In this document: in pieces, positions 45,467 to 56,596 of the stretch
Layout: each line of letters starts with the position of its first letter
Numbering within the stretch: the first letter of the stretch is position 1
NCBI GenBank assembly: GCA_902806565.1
Contig: CADCXA010000066.1
Location: 124,001 to 188,000 of the forward strand
Direction of reading: 5' to 3'
Length of the DNA: 64,000 nucleotides
From: Hypoxylon rubiginosum
Lineage: Eukaryota; Ascomycota; Sordariomycetes; Xylariales; Hypoxylaceae
Program-made: the position numbers and the translations under genes
The notes under the pieces: generated by a model
Databases searched by the model: none
Seen by the model: only the letters and a program-made list of their open reading frames with translations
What the model was told of the DNA's origin: nothing

Positions 45467-47262
45467 ATGGATCCCGACGCCGAGTTTCCTTTCCCGCCGC
45501 CCGCTTCCCAGGCTGGCTCGCACTTCCCGCCGGCGGACCCCGTGTCGGGCGCGACGCTGTACGAACTAGAAGTGGCGCGGCGCGAGAAGTTACGGCGCCG
45601 CGGCCGCGTCAGGACCGGGTGCGGCGAAATCGACGAAGCGGTGCTGCTGGGCGGCTTCGAGCGCGGGTCGGTCGTCGGGGTCAGCGCCGAGGATGGGGAT
45701 TTCGGACTCTTGGTGAGTTTTTGCCCTCTCCTCCCGGTTCTGAATTTGTAGAGAAGGAGAAGAAGAACTGACGAGCGACATAGGTTGGACTGCAGACGGC
45801 AGCACGCGCCGTAGTCTCCGGCGCTGCGCAGCGAGCCGCCATCGTCACCACGCTGGCGGCGCAGGCCGTCTTGCCGACACTGCGGGACGTCATCAGGGCG
45901 CAGGTCCGGGCCAAGCTGGGCCCGGCGGCGAACCACCAGCAGGCGGCTGCGAATGCGGAGGTTAGGCGGTGTCTGGAGCGGATCTCGGTCTCGCGCGTTT
46001 TCGACGTCGAGGGGCTCTGGGAGGTCATCCGCGAGCTTGAGACGCCTTCCGCTCCTGCTGCTGATGCTGATGCGCCTGCTACTCCGGTACTTGAGGGGGG
46101 TGCTACTACTATTGATGATGATGATAATAGAGGGACGTCATCTTCGTCTTCCCTCGAGCTACTAGAATCACCGGAGTCGCCAAAATCGCCTTCTTGGGAA
46201 CACGCTGAAGACAGACGTGACGAAGCACCAGCAAATCCCCTCCCGCCGCCGTCGCCGCTCAGAGTACGGCGGACAGAAGTAGGCGACAGCGAGGACGACG
46301 AGGACGAAGCACTAGACTTTTCCCAACCGTCGTCTTCTCCGCCTCGTCAACCACCTCTGCCCTCTTCTCCATCCCCTCCTCCGCGCGGCCCTTCCATCGC
46401 ATCACCAACTCCGGCTCCCCCGCAAGAGCCAGAACCTGCTGAGGAAAAGAAGTCGGAGAAAGAGAAGGACCTGGAGGCTGCAGCGGAGAACCACATCCCG
46501 GACCTGGTCCTCGTAACCCACTTCTCGGCGCTACTCGCCAACCTCTTCACCCGCGCCGCCGACGACAAGGCCTCCGCCCACGCCACCCTGCAGCTGCTGT
46601 CCTCGCACCTGCAGCAACTAGCTCGCTCCCCTGCCGGCCCCCTCGTCATGCTACTCAACAGCACGACTACTACTACTACTACTACCGCAACCACTTCTAC
46701 TTCTACTCACGCTAACACATACACCACGCCCGGCCCGGCCCCTCCATCCTCGGCAGCCAAGGACCAGCGCCCGCTGGACCCTACGCTCCGGTCCATATTC
46801 AACTCCGCACCCCTGGCCGCGGGGACGGGAGTGGCGGGTGCAGGCGGCAGGAGGAGAAGCAACAAGCCCGCGTTCGGCGTCACGTTCGCGCAGTTCCTAG
46901 ACCTGCACCTGCTGTGCACGCGCGCGCCGCGGACGTGCGCCGACGCCGAGGCGCTATCTGGAACCGGAGCCGGCTCGGGGAGAGGAGGAGAGCTTGTTAG
47001 GTATAGCTGGGTGGTCGAGGTGCTCCTAGACGAGCTCGGGGTGTGGGATGAGGATGAGGGTGAGAACGGCGGCGGCGGTGGTGGGGGTGGAGGTGGGAAA
47101 GGAAAAGGGAAAGGGAGGGAGGAAGGGAAAGATAAGGGGCCGCAGAAACAGCAGAGCGGCAGTCCGGAGGGGACGAGGAAGAGGAGGAGCAGAGAGCAGA
47201 GATGGGGCGCGGTGGACGTGCGAGGGGGCGTGATGCTTGTGGATTCGTTTCCGGGAGGCTGA
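45467..47262 (+). CDS. Rad51-like DNA recombination/repair protein, fungal subfamily with degenerate ATPase motifs
   Basis: Two exons, 45467-45712 and 45784-47262 (intron GTGAGT...TAG, phase 0), give 574 aa. The first exon carries RVRTGCGEIDEAVLLGGFERG, the TGC-x2-D-x3-LGGG-x3-G pattern that opens the RecA/Rad51 core. However, the following loop reads VGVSAEDGDFGLLVGLQ, where a Walker A GxxxxGKT would be expected. Further on, RVFDVEGLWEVIREL, IPDLVLVTHFSALLANLF (Walker B-like position) and KPAFGVTFAQFLDLHLLCT keep the fold. A long acidic Ser/Pro linker (about residues 190-330), an ACT repeat coding for Thr (46,663-46,705) and a Gly/Lys-rich insert near the C-terminus are low-complexity. The family is known from filamentous fungi as Rad51-like; without Walker A it probably does not hydrolyse ATP and may act as a paralogue-type partner. 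That role is inference. Confidence 0.72.
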
Positions 47263-47780
47263 CGGCAGCAGCGGCAGGTTACTAGGGATTCTGTTCGGCT
47301 CGCTACTGGTTTTGGGGGGCTGCCGGCTCGAGGTTTATGACGATGATCATGCTGCTCACGCATGAAATGCCTGCTATTAATTATACATGATGAAATAAGA
47401 CAATCACGTTCACGACATTTAATACTCGGCACTCGTTATAATCAATACCTGTCCTATGCGTATCTCTGATGCAATGCTCAGCCAACCCCAACTGGCTTGG
47501 CCCCAATGCAGAATCCGGACCTAGAGAATGACTCTACTCTGAAGAGCAATGTCACAAACGTACCACTTTCTCTTTATTCCTAGATCCGTAAAATATGAGT
47601 GGCGTCTTTTACTCGATGCATTCTTCTTTTCCGATACATGCTCATGTTACCATTCCTCCTATATCCTTGACATATCCATACCCAAACCCTCATAAATACC
47701 ATCATAAAAAGTCTCCCAAGTATACCTAATTCATCACTCCCAACTCACTTCCATGCCATACTAAAGCAGATACCCACCAC
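47263..47780. other. Intergenic, no gene seen
   Basis: Shared 3' flank of the converging Rad51-like and fasciclin genes; C/A-rich, no frame of interest. Confidence 0.6.
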
Positions 47781-49321
47781 CTACAGCTCACCAGCCTCAA
47801 CCGCGTCGTGCCCTTCGACGTACGGCCCCAGCCTCTCCACAAGCTCCTCGACAGATATCCTCCCATCGAGCTCGTCGTCCCAGTTCTTCTTGTGATGCGG
47901 GTGCGGCGGGATCAGCACCGAATCGACGACCTGAACGACGCCGTTCTTGGCGACGGCGTCCTGAATCGCCACGTCGACGTGGCCGTTGAGCCGGATCTTG
48001 GTGAATCCGAACCAGCGCGAAATATCCACGGAGATATGCTTGTCCCCTAGAAGCGTGGGCAGGTCGAGGTGGTAGTGCTTGGAGCCGGCACTGTCGACTC
48101 CCTCCTCGTTGTCGCCGTCGACGAAGAACGACAGGTCGTCTTCTTTCTTCTTGCCGTAGAACTCGTCCGAGTACAGCGTCTCGTTGGCGACGACGTGGTA
48201 CGCGAGCAGCGCCCGGAGGTAGCCCAGGCCCTTGTCCGTGTTGAACAGGAAGGCATTGGTGGCGGGTCCCAGCTTCTTGAAGGCCAGGTTGGTGGGCGCG
48301 AAGAGCGTGAGCCCCGTCAACTTCTCGGCGTGGCTGTTGTCGTCGTCGCCGCTAGAGTGGTGGCCGCGATGGTGCTTGAAGCCGGTCTTCTCGGCCGCGA
48401 GCTCGAGCGTCGAGAACTTGCCCGGGAAGAGCGAGATCAGCCGCTCGACCGGCGGTGGCGGTACGATAATTTTGTCGACGCCGTGGACGACGCCATTCTT
48501 GGTGAACTGAGATGAGGATACCGTTAGTATATATCTCCTTCGTAGTCTACCTCTTATATATGAAATTGGAGATGAAAAGGGCGGGTTGGAGAAAGGCGTA
48601 CCAAGTTTGCAAAGATGACTTTACTATAGCCGTTCAACTTCAGACCAAATAAGCTGAGGTGAATGCGTAGTCTCTGAGGCCGTCCGCCCAACTCCTCCTC
48701 TTCCAGAGCAGTTGGCAATGTGTTATGGGCAAGCACACGGCCAGCGGGGTATAGGCCGGTCAGAATGTGGTACTGGATGATCTTCTCGATAAACTCCTTT
48801 GGCGGCTTGTGGCCAAATTCGGTCATGTGCTTCTTGAAGGCGCGGTCAGACGGGATGAAGGCCGTCACGTTGCCGGCCGACGTGCTGTTCAGCTTCTCGA
48901 CCAGGTCCGGGTAGTCGTCGACCAGGGAGGCGAATTTCGTAGTGTAGTTAGAAGCATGGATTGACTGGTAGATGGTCAGGTTCGTGCTGTGCGGAGGGCC
49001 GTGGTGGTGGGGACCGCCGTAGCCCCATGTCAGGTCCGAGAAAAAATCGGAGATGCCGGATTCAGTGTCCACTTCGATCTTACGCAGCATGCTGTTGAGC
49101 TTGCCGGCCTGCCTCTCGGCGGCGTCCAAGGTGTCGTCTAAAGCATCTTTACCGGACAACAGAATGTCATCGCTGGTAGGGAGATTGTCCCACGCCGAAG
49201 ATGCCGTCTTCTCAGCTTGCTGCTTGGCTTCGAGGACGAGCTGCTTAGCGGTGGCTTCGTCAGGGATGACGACTGCCGCTGCCGCTGCCACCAGGGGTAA
49301 GAGCGTAGTTGAATATCTCAT
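47781..49321 (-). CDS. Secreted protein with two fasciclin (FAS1) domains
   Basis: Predicted cell-surface or vacuolar adhesion-type protein. Two exons, 49321-48602 and 48506-47781 (intron GTACGC...CAG, phase 0), give 481 aa. A cleavable signal peptide is likely: MRYSTTLLPLVAAAAAVVIP. After a helical segment, FAS1 domain 1 spans about residues 115-265 (TIYQSIHASNYTTKFASLVD, VTAFIPSDRAFKKH, YHILTGLYPAGRVL, KNGVVHGVDKIIVPP). FAS1 domain 2 spans about 270-460 (LTGLTLFAPTNLAFKKLGP, LLAYHVVANETLYSDEF, NGVVQVVDSVLIPPHPHH). Several NxS/T glycosylation sites occur in domain 1. No GPI-anchor hydrophobic tail is seen at the C-terminus, so it is probably soluble. The layout resembles fungal FAS1 proteins of unknown ligand. 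Confidence 0.88.
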
Positions 49322-50682
49322 GATGATGATAGGGTGCTCCTATGATCGTTCTCAACTAACGACAGCTGCTAAGGAATCGATTGAGAAGTCCGGAATCTAC
49401 GGAGGTGAGAAGGTCTGTACGCCAGACGAAAGAGAGCCTCGCCTTATAAAACACCTTCTTTCAGCGTTGAGGAATCTCTGACAGCCGCTGACGTCAAGAC
49501 CAAGTTGCAAAGAGGTAGCTAAGATATAATATGAAACACAAAATTGCAAAGGGATGAATGTGTGATGAAGAGTGGTTTTAACGGTCTGACCTAACTGTAC
49601 GCGCAATCCCCAATAGAGGGAGACAGGACTTTATGAGCCATTGGGCGATTCGATTGGGCTACCGGAGTGCCTGAGGGCCTTTGTCAGACCGTCGTACCAC
49701 ACGACTGGGCTTTCCGTGTAAGGTGATTTCTCCTCGTCTAGGTAGAGACGCCTTACGTCTTACGTTCTTCGAGCTGTTTCTCATTGGCGGTTCGGACCCT
49801 TTTTAGGGGAGCCTAGGGAGCCGCCCCCTTGTCATGCCGACCCCAGGCTTTCTATGACCGGGCGATCGGACAGTTCCAGACCCCGCGTCCCGATCGCCAC
49901 TCTGATTGGCCAAACGTCGTTTATGCGTGCCGAAACGGCAAGGCACGTACCCGGGGGTCTGCATACGGCGTATATTCATATAAGCATAAACACATATCAC
50001 GACAACTTTTAATAACCTCAACCACCTACCTTCACATACGAAAAGGGAACCTACATTAATTACATACCTAAATACTTAAGTATTTTATAAATCAACTGGG
50101 TTTTAACTCGATGTTAACATATTATTATGATACCGGCTTTATATCTTCCACATGCTACATATAGCAACCTCAGACCATATATATATAACCGACTCTTCTA
50201 ACACTGAGTGCAGTCGGTTCGCAACTAGCCTTTCTCATTCCTGACATCTTAGGCAAGATTATCTTCCAGGGAAACATATACATTTACCTAGGTAACGTAC
50301 GTAAACAATGGCAGTGTGTTTTCTTGATTGTCCCCCAACAGCTAACTTCCTTGTTAATAAATTGTCCAATTAAACACCTTTACCGTGCTCAATACTATTG
50401 TGCTTAAACAACAATTCTAGGCAAGTCAATAGTTCGACCATCTCGAAAACCATGTCTGTTACGGAGCAATCAACAAGTGCAATGTCGTGTCTACATATAT
50501 CCGCTATTTCCTGTCTGTCTGTCAGCTGCAGAAGCACAGAGCCAAGTTATCTAGTTCCTATTAGATCTAGCACAACTTTTCGGAGCTTCCCCAGATAACT
50601 CAACTCACGGTCACCGATCCGCCGGAACAGTAGAAACTATTTTCAAGACACTCTCGATTTTACAGCACTCAAGATATTCAAC
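49322..50682. other. Intergenic, AT-rich, no gene seen
   Basis: Divergent promoters of the fasciclin gene and the unknown gene to its right. The interval about 49,960-50,420 is strongly AT-rich and includes ACCTAGGT at 50286-50293. No supportable frame. Confidence 0.55.
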
Positions 50683-51920
50683 ATGTTTAATTCAAAGGTC
50701 CCGGGACCAGATTTCACATACAAGGCTGGTCCCGTATTCACGTTTGGAGCCGCTGATCAAGCTAGGTACGAGGCATGGGCTTCAACACTTACGTGGGAGG
50801 CGATGGCCCTTCAGAGCCAGCTGCCCGAGATCGAACCGGCCGCACTTCTAGAGTTCGTCGAGTCCCCTCAGGTGACGCTCTCCTTTATGGAATTTGCACG
50901 CGACTTCTGGTGTCATGTCCCCGACGCCAATCATGGTTTCGGGAATACTCCACCGAGACGTGTTATCAACATGGGGGAGCTGGACGCCGCCGTGAAGCTG
51001 TTCAACGCCAGTAAGCTTGAGAGGCCAAGATTCGAGACCTGCCCCAGAAAGGACTGGAAGCCTCGCCACCACATTGCTCACTTTATGCGTTGCGTGTACA
51101 AGTGGGCCGTGCAGGACGTCCGTGGGCTGGCGGCCCGCGGCCACCTCGTAAGCGGCGGCTGGCAGCGCACGGCACTTTTGGTCGGGGCCCTCGCGGTCTG
51201 CATCCGCGTCTACGAGCAAGGCCAGTTCGAGGCTTGCTCGAACGTGTCCGGCACCCTGTACGACGAAAAGGCCTCCAGCCCGTTCTTGTCGCCCGAGTAC
51301 CTCAGCTGGAGAATCCGCCACGACTCCGGGGATGCGGCCGCGAGACAACGTTTGACGTTTCTCGCTAGTCAGACTGCCAGGTCGCACCTAGAAGAAATAC
51401 CCGGCGGGCTAACAGCCGGAGCAAACAGCGCGAGATGGTTTACTCACTTCGCTTACTACGCCAGACATGATTTTGCCATTGCCCATTCCGATACGTATCT
51501 TTGGTACAGCGACGTAGGTTTCATAAGTCTCGAGACAACCAGCAGGTCCTTAATTCGTAAGTATCATTTAGAGTTCCTTTTTTCCCCTTTCTAGTATCAT
51601 TTCTGCTCACTTGGGAGTAATCACTCCCAAGACATGCATTATATGAGCCAATCCCCTTCCTAAACAAGCGATTACTGACTCCTGTTGTCATAGGCAAATT
51701 ATTTCTTCACGCTGCGGCTCTCTTTATTGCGCTATTAGTTTTTTGCCTCCTACCCACAGTTCTTTTCTACTCGTTTTTCGGGTTGGTTTTTTTCGGGGTT
51801 TTCTTCGTTCTTCAGTCCATTGCTCAATTCGTAGTAGTCGTAGCTGACCACTACAAGAGGACACCCCAGGTCCGAATCCGAAGCTTAGGAGCAGGTTTGA
51901 ACGAATACCTAGGTATATAG
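50683..51920 (+). CDS. Unrecognised protein with a hydrophobic C-terminal exon
   Basis: I do not recognise this protein. Exon 1 (50683-51556) encodes 291 codons of a globular, Trp- and Cys-containing sequence, including RDFWCHVPDANHGFGNTPPR, HHIAHFMRCVYKWAVQDVRG, GGWQRTALLVGALAVCIRVY and ARWFTHFAYYARHDFAIAH. An intron (51557-51693, GTAAGT...TAG) joins it in phase to exon 2 (51694-51920). Exon 2 stays open for 75 codons and encodes two adjoining hydrophobic helices (LFLHAAALFIALLVFCLLP and LVFFGVFFVLQSIAQFVVVV), then a basic end (DHYKRTPQVRIRSLGAG). Total 366 aa. Without the intron the protein would stop after 303 residues in a junk tail. The open second exon with membrane character and in-phase splicing supports a tail-anchored or hairpin membrane protein. 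No conserved domain is evident; it could be lineage-specific. Confidence 0.6.
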
Positions 51921-52752
51921 CTTTGATATTTCTTTCTTTCAAGCCGCGGAGGGGGCCGCGCCTCCGGACCCTCCTAAACTCGGGTATTGGATTTTTGTTT
52001 TCCTCGGTTGTCCATTAACCTAGGTATATGGGGAATTGAAACACTGTTTCTCGGTAACAAGCCAAAGAGAAATGCCTCTTAAATATCACACATTCTAGCT
52101 GAGATATGGATACCCTACCTAGACCTTCATTCCAATCATCTCCCCCTCCCGACGTTATTGTTACAACTTAGGTTCAGCGGCATTGTTTCACACGGTTATC
52201 TTTATAGAGTTGTTTTACGGTCAGGAAACTAGCATTGTTTATAGCAAATAAAAATTATTTACCTACTCATACAGGTACTTTCCAAAGAGTGATTATTACT
52301 TATATTATATCTTCCATCGGCTTAGTCATTAAAGTGAGCAAGGTGAGGGCTATTCGTGGCCTACAGACGCTCGTTTGATGACAGGTTAGATTATAGGTAA
52401 CCTAAAATGCATGTATTGCTTAAGGTATCTATCGGTTTGAAGTTTATGTTTTTTTCTTTTCTTCTTTTAAAAAGCCCCCTTTTAAAGACGACAAAGGCCA
52501 GGAAAGTACCCATGCTCTAAACCTTTTTCTTCTCTTTCTTATTTTTGAATAAGTTTGGTTTTCAGAAAGACGATATACCGTGCTGCCCATGTATTATCAC
52601 TATTGTCTCCTCCCCTCCCTTTTTTTATAGCAGCCTGCTTGATATTTACCTAGAGCTGGCCATAGCAAGCGTAACCCTTGGTACATAGGTAAATTTATCT
52701 CTCATACGTGATACCATATCTACATACAACTCCGAACATGGGCGACGTCTAA
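51921..52752. other. Intergenic, no gene seen
   Basis: Shared 3' flank of converging genes, T-rich with several AT-rich patches. ACCTAGGT occurs at 52018-52025. Confidence 0.6.
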
Positions 52753-53673
52753 CTATTCGAGCAGGAACTCCTCCAGCACGCGGTTGAACTTGTCGGGGTT
52801 CTCCCAGAACATGAAGTGGAAGCCGCCCTCCTCCTTCTCGAACGTGACGACGCGGGCCCCCTTGATCTGGCGGCCGACCCACTCGAGGCCCGCGACGGGG
52901 AACAGGCTGCCGCGGGCCGCGACGACGAGCGCCGGCACGTCGATGCGCGGGATCACGTCGCGCCAGTCCGCCGCCCCGTGGTCCAGCATCATCGCCGCCG
53001 CCACCTCCCGCGGCGCCTTCATCTGCTGCCCGAGCGTCCACGCGAGGTCCTCCGCCGCCAGGTCCGGCGAGAAGAAGCTCCTCGTCAGCCCCTCCCACGC
53101 GGCCCGCCACTCGGGCCCCCGCAGCGCGTTGGCGAGCTCGAACCGCTGGCCCACGGGGAACACGCTGCCGGCATCGGCGGCCTGCTCGGGCGTCCAGGCC
53201 GGGTCCGCGGTGATGGAAGGTGCCTGTGTTTTGTTATTAATAAAAAAAAAATAAGTTCATAAAAGGTTCAAAACCTTGGATACTCTGTGATAACGGCTTA
53301 CCTGGTCGACGAAGGCGACCTTCTTGATGCGGTCGTGCGCGAACAGGTCCCAGTGGGCCCATATGACGGACGAGCCCATCGAGTGGCCGACGAGGGCGAC
53401 GTCGCGCAGGTCGAGCTCCTTGAGCAGGAACTCGAGGTCCGCCGCGAGTCGCGACACCCGGTATCCGTAGGCCGGCTTGTCGGACTCACCGTGACCGCGG
53501 TGATCGTACGTTGTGACGTGGAACTTCTGCTTGAAGTGCGCGACCTGCTTCTTGAACTGCGCCGCCGTCTGCACCCACCCCGGGATGAACACCACGTTGG
53601 GACCCGAGGACGGGCCGTCCTGTGTGTAGTGTAGCCGCACCCCGTCGGGCGTCGTGATGAAGTTGCTCGTCAT
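52753..53673 (-). CDS. Alpha/beta hydrolase
   Basis: Hydrolase of the alpha/beta fold; substrate unknown. Two exons, 53673-53302 and 53223-52753 (intron GTAAGC...CAG, phase 0), give 280 aa, the usual size for a cytosolic single-domain member. N-terminal FITTPDGVRLHYTQDG is typical of the haloperoxidase/lactonase-like branch. FIPGW holds the oxyanion-hole loop, YDHRGHGESDKP is a classic strand-4 motif, and VGHSMGSS carries the nucleophile Ser98. PRIDVPALVVAARGSLFPV is the usual strand before the acid, and EGGFHFMFWENPDKFN supplies the catalytic His. No signal peptide. The exact acid residue is not certain. An A-run (53,242-53,251) lies in the intron. Confidence 0.88.
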
Positions 53674-54598
53674 GTCTCAGATGGGATTGAGTAACTTGGT
53701 TCGTCTGCTCGCTAGTTGACAGCAGTTAAGCTAAAGACTATGGAAGGGATACCCTCACTAAGTATCACTGGGTGGAGAGACCAATGGCATGAGGAGGAAG
53801 AGAAGTAAGGGATAGAAATAAGAACAAAGCCCCCCTGGTCAGTTGCTAATAATGACTAATCGTTGTGTATCAGAGTACGACGGCGACTAACGGTTGACAC
53901 GTCCGTCGCGAAGCACCATTTTCTGTATCAAGTTATCCTCTAAGTGAACGGGGTATCTTGTACTTTGACGATCGTCGGCTCCCCTCCCGCTAGCTGCCGT
54001 TCATTCATCCTCATTCACTTAGCGCGGTTCCATATTCAGGGGTCTGTCTACCCATCTCACATCAGCACTATATGCGTAGTCCACACTAGAACCAACACAA
54101 TGACCAGAGATTATCAAGACAAGAGACGTAGGTAATATGTATAAACACTAGGTTATGAGTTTAGCGGTTCTACCTAGCTAGGGCCCTTGGTCGCCGTGCA
54201 ATATGAAGTCGCAATAGCAGGTCCTAGGGAACATGCTGGGTTGGCTTAGTCACACCGCTTCTGAAAAGCCTCTTTGACGACGCGTACCATTCTCGTGGGA
54301 TTCTATTTTTAAACCATGAGACTACCTAGGTATGTTCCGGGGGCTTGCTGACCATAGTGGAACCGACTGCGGACGGCCATGTACGACATCAGTAACAAAA
54401 TGAAATATGTATGGGGGTATCAACAATCCGAAAACTCCTTGAAAATTCCTTGGAAACCTCCTATGTGAGAGGAACTAAGATACAAAACCCTCCAGGGGCA
54501 TGTTCTCCCTCTCCAACGTTCAAACACCCGAGTCGCGTATAAGGTTAGGTAGGTATGTACTGACGGCCCTATGGGCTGCTGAAGAGAGTGGTAGTTTC
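53674..54598. other. Intergenic, no gene seen
   Basis: Promoter of the hydrolase and 3' flank of the coiled-coil gene. It includes ACCTAGGT at 54324-54331 and an ACGCGT at about 54281. No supportable frame. Confidence 0.55.
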
Positions 54599-56596
54599 CT
54601 ACTGCACACACTTGCTGAGTCTGGTTGCCTTCTCGAGCGCTGGATTGTCTCGGAGCAGACAGGCGATCTTCTCGCACTGTCGCTCCTCCTTCTGCGACTC
54701 GAAGATCGTACTCATTGCGTCTAGCGCCTCCACCAGCTGGTGGTTCTGGAGAACCCTGGCGGCTTCAGCTCGCATGCGCTCGCGTTGCGCATGGGCTGCC
54801 GCCAGGGCCTCTGTATAGTCGAGGGCGTGAGTGGTGGCGGAGGTTGAGGTTGAGGTTGAGGTTGAGGTTGAGGTTAAGGTCGAGGTTAAGGTCGAGGTCG
54901 AGGTTAAGGTCGAGGTCGAGGTTAGGGCGGGGGCGGGTTGATACTGGTGGAGAACGACATAGTTGTGATACCTATCTCGTTGCTCCTGAGCGTCTTGCTC
55001 GTACTTCTCGTCGAACGCCTTCTTCAGGTCGTTGGACTTCTTCTCCCAATTCTTCTTAAGGGCCTTCGCCTTCTCCTTGTAGTTCTCCTTGAGAGTCTTG
55101 GCTCTCTGTTTGAGGGATTCGCTCTGGGCGGCGAGCCTGTTGGCGGCCTCTTCGCCGAGGAGGGTGCGGAAGTTGTCGCTGAGTTTCGTCTGGCTGCTGC
55201 GTCGCTTCTTGACTGCAGCTACTTTGGCCTTCATGAACTCGCGACGGGCGGCATTTCGGGGTTTGGGGCTTCGGAGAGGAGATGTCTTGGTCGGGGTACT
55301 GGGCTTCGATTCGAGATGCTTCTGTTGGCTCATCTGGTAGTAAAAGATCTGGCTGTCTTGCTCCATTCTCTCTACTTTGACGGCCTCGCACTCGGCGTGC
55401 TTCTCCCAGAGTTGGGATTCGAGCTGGCCACAGTACTCCTTGGCTGCTTGCATCTTGCCCTGGTCGCATGATTCTGTTCTTGCCTGCGCTAGCTCCGCGA
55501 CAAGTTGGTCGCATTGGCTCTGTAGTTGACTGTTCTTCTGCTCGAGCTGGCCACAGTACTCCTTGGCCGCCTGGATGTTGACCTGGTTGGCAGCCAATTG
55601 GCTGCATTGTTGCTCAAGATGAGCATTCTTTTGCTCAAGTTGCTGACAGTAGCTTTTGGCCGCGGCTTGGATGTTGAGCTGGTTCGCGCGCTCTTGTTCC
55701 AACTTCTTGGTCAGTTGGCCGCAGTAGTGCTCAAGCTTGGAGCTCTTCTGCTCGAGTCCGCTGCAATGCTTCATTGCGGCTTGCATCTCGGCCTTATTCG
55801 GGGATAGGTCGCTCGACTTCTCTAGCTGGTTGGCGAGCCGGCTGCGTTCCTCTTCGGCCTGAGCGCCAGCCCGTTCGAGCTCGCCGCAACGATGCTGTAA
55901 GTGCGAGATCTCCTTCTCGAGATCCCCCTTTGTCGTTTGCATATTGCCCTGGCTCTGCAATTGCACCTGCTTCTCCTCTAGCTGCTTCACGAGTTGGCCA
56001 CAGCGTGCTTCGACTTGAGCGCCGTTCTGCTCAAGTTCGTTGCAACGATGCTGGAGTTGGCTATTCTCCTGTTCGAGGTGGGTAGAGTGCTCCTTGGCAG
56101 CCTGCATATCGACCTGGCTCGGGAGCTTCGAATGCGCCTCTTCTAGCTGTTTAGCGAGCTGACCACAGCGCTCTTCGACTTGCGCACCAATCTGTTCCAG
56201 CTCATTGCAACGATGCTGTAGATGATGCTTGTCTTGCTCAAGCTGGCCAACTTGCATGTTGACCTGGTCCGCTCCCGCTTGGGCTTCTTGCAGCTTCTCT
56301 GACAGACGATCACAATGCTCCTCGACTGAAGCATTGTCGTTTTCAAGCTCGGCGCAACGATCCTCGAGTTTCTTGACCTCGTCCACCAAGTCTTCGTAAC
56401 AGCTAAACTCCTTGTAAAACTTGAGGTCTCTTTCGAGAACCTCAATTTTCAAGCGAGCTGTGTCTAGCTCGCCGGCAACATCCCAACTATTGTTAGGAGC
56501 CCCGGCAGGAGTATAGTACTCCTTCAGAAGAGCCTGGAGCTTGGCTGGCTCCGTGATGGAGAGCTTGGATAGGCTCTTGGACAGATCCATCGACAT
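54599..56596 (-). CDS. Coiled-coil repeat protein with regularly spaced cysteines
   Basis: Single exon, 665 aa, no recognised enzyme domain. After an N-terminal segment (MSMDLSKSLSKLSITEPAK ... KFYKEFSCYEDLVDEVKKLE), residues about 70-400 are an almost unbroken coiled coil. It is built from diverged repeats of roughly 50 residues with the themes LQHRCNELEQ, RCGQLxKQLEE and AAKEYCGQLEQKNSQLQ. Cysteines recur at fixed points in the repeat. A basic stretch follows (TSPLRSPKPRNAARREFMK and KVAAVKKRRSS), then a second helical Lys/Glu-rich segment. Next is a Thr/Ser/Leu tract encoded by a GAGGTT-type hexanucleotide repeat (54,836-54,925), and finally a short helical end. Such proteins usually act as scaffolds, but none can be named. 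The start at 56596 is supported by being the first Met of a long frame; Met at 56590 is an alternative. Confidence 0.72.
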   Translation of the reverse strand: MSMDLSKSLSKLSITEPAKLQALLKEYYTPAGAPNNSWDVAGELDTARLKIEVLERDLKFYKEFSCYEDLVDEVKKLEDRCAELENDNASVEEHCDRLSEKLQEAQAGADQVNMQVGQLEQDKHHLQHRCNELEQIGAQVEERCGQLAKQLEEAHSKLPSQVDMQAAKEHSTHLEQENSQLQHRCNELEQNGAQVEARCGQLVKQLEEKQVQLQSQGNMQTTKGDLEKEISHLQHRCGELERAGAQAEEERSRLANQLEKSSDLSPNKAEMQAAMKHCSGLEQKSSKLEHYCGQLTKKLEQERANQLNIQAAAKSYCQQLEQKNAHLEQQCSQLAANQVNIQAAKEYCGQLEQKNSQLQSQCDQLVAELAQARTESCDQGKMQAAKEYCGQLESQLWEKHAECEAVKVERMEQDSQIFYYQMSQQKHLESKPSTPTKTSPLRSPKPRNAARREFMKAKVAAVKKRRSSQTKLSDNFRTLLGEEAANRLAAQSESLKQRAKTLKENYKEKAKALKKNWEKKSNDLKKAFDEKYEQDAQEQRDRYHNYVVLHQYQPAPALTSTSTLTSTSTLTSTLTSTSTSTSTSTSATTHALDYTEALAAAHAQRERMRAEAARVLQNHQLVEALDAMSTIFESQKEERQCEKIACLLRDNPALEKATRLSKCVQ
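54836..54925. repeat. Hexanucleotide repeat inside the coiled-coil gene
   Basis: About 15 copies of GAGGTT/AAGGTC-type units on the plus strand, encoding a Ser-Thr-Leu-Thr tract in the protein read from the minus strand. Because the unit is six bases, copy-number change keeps the frame. Confidence 0.85.
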
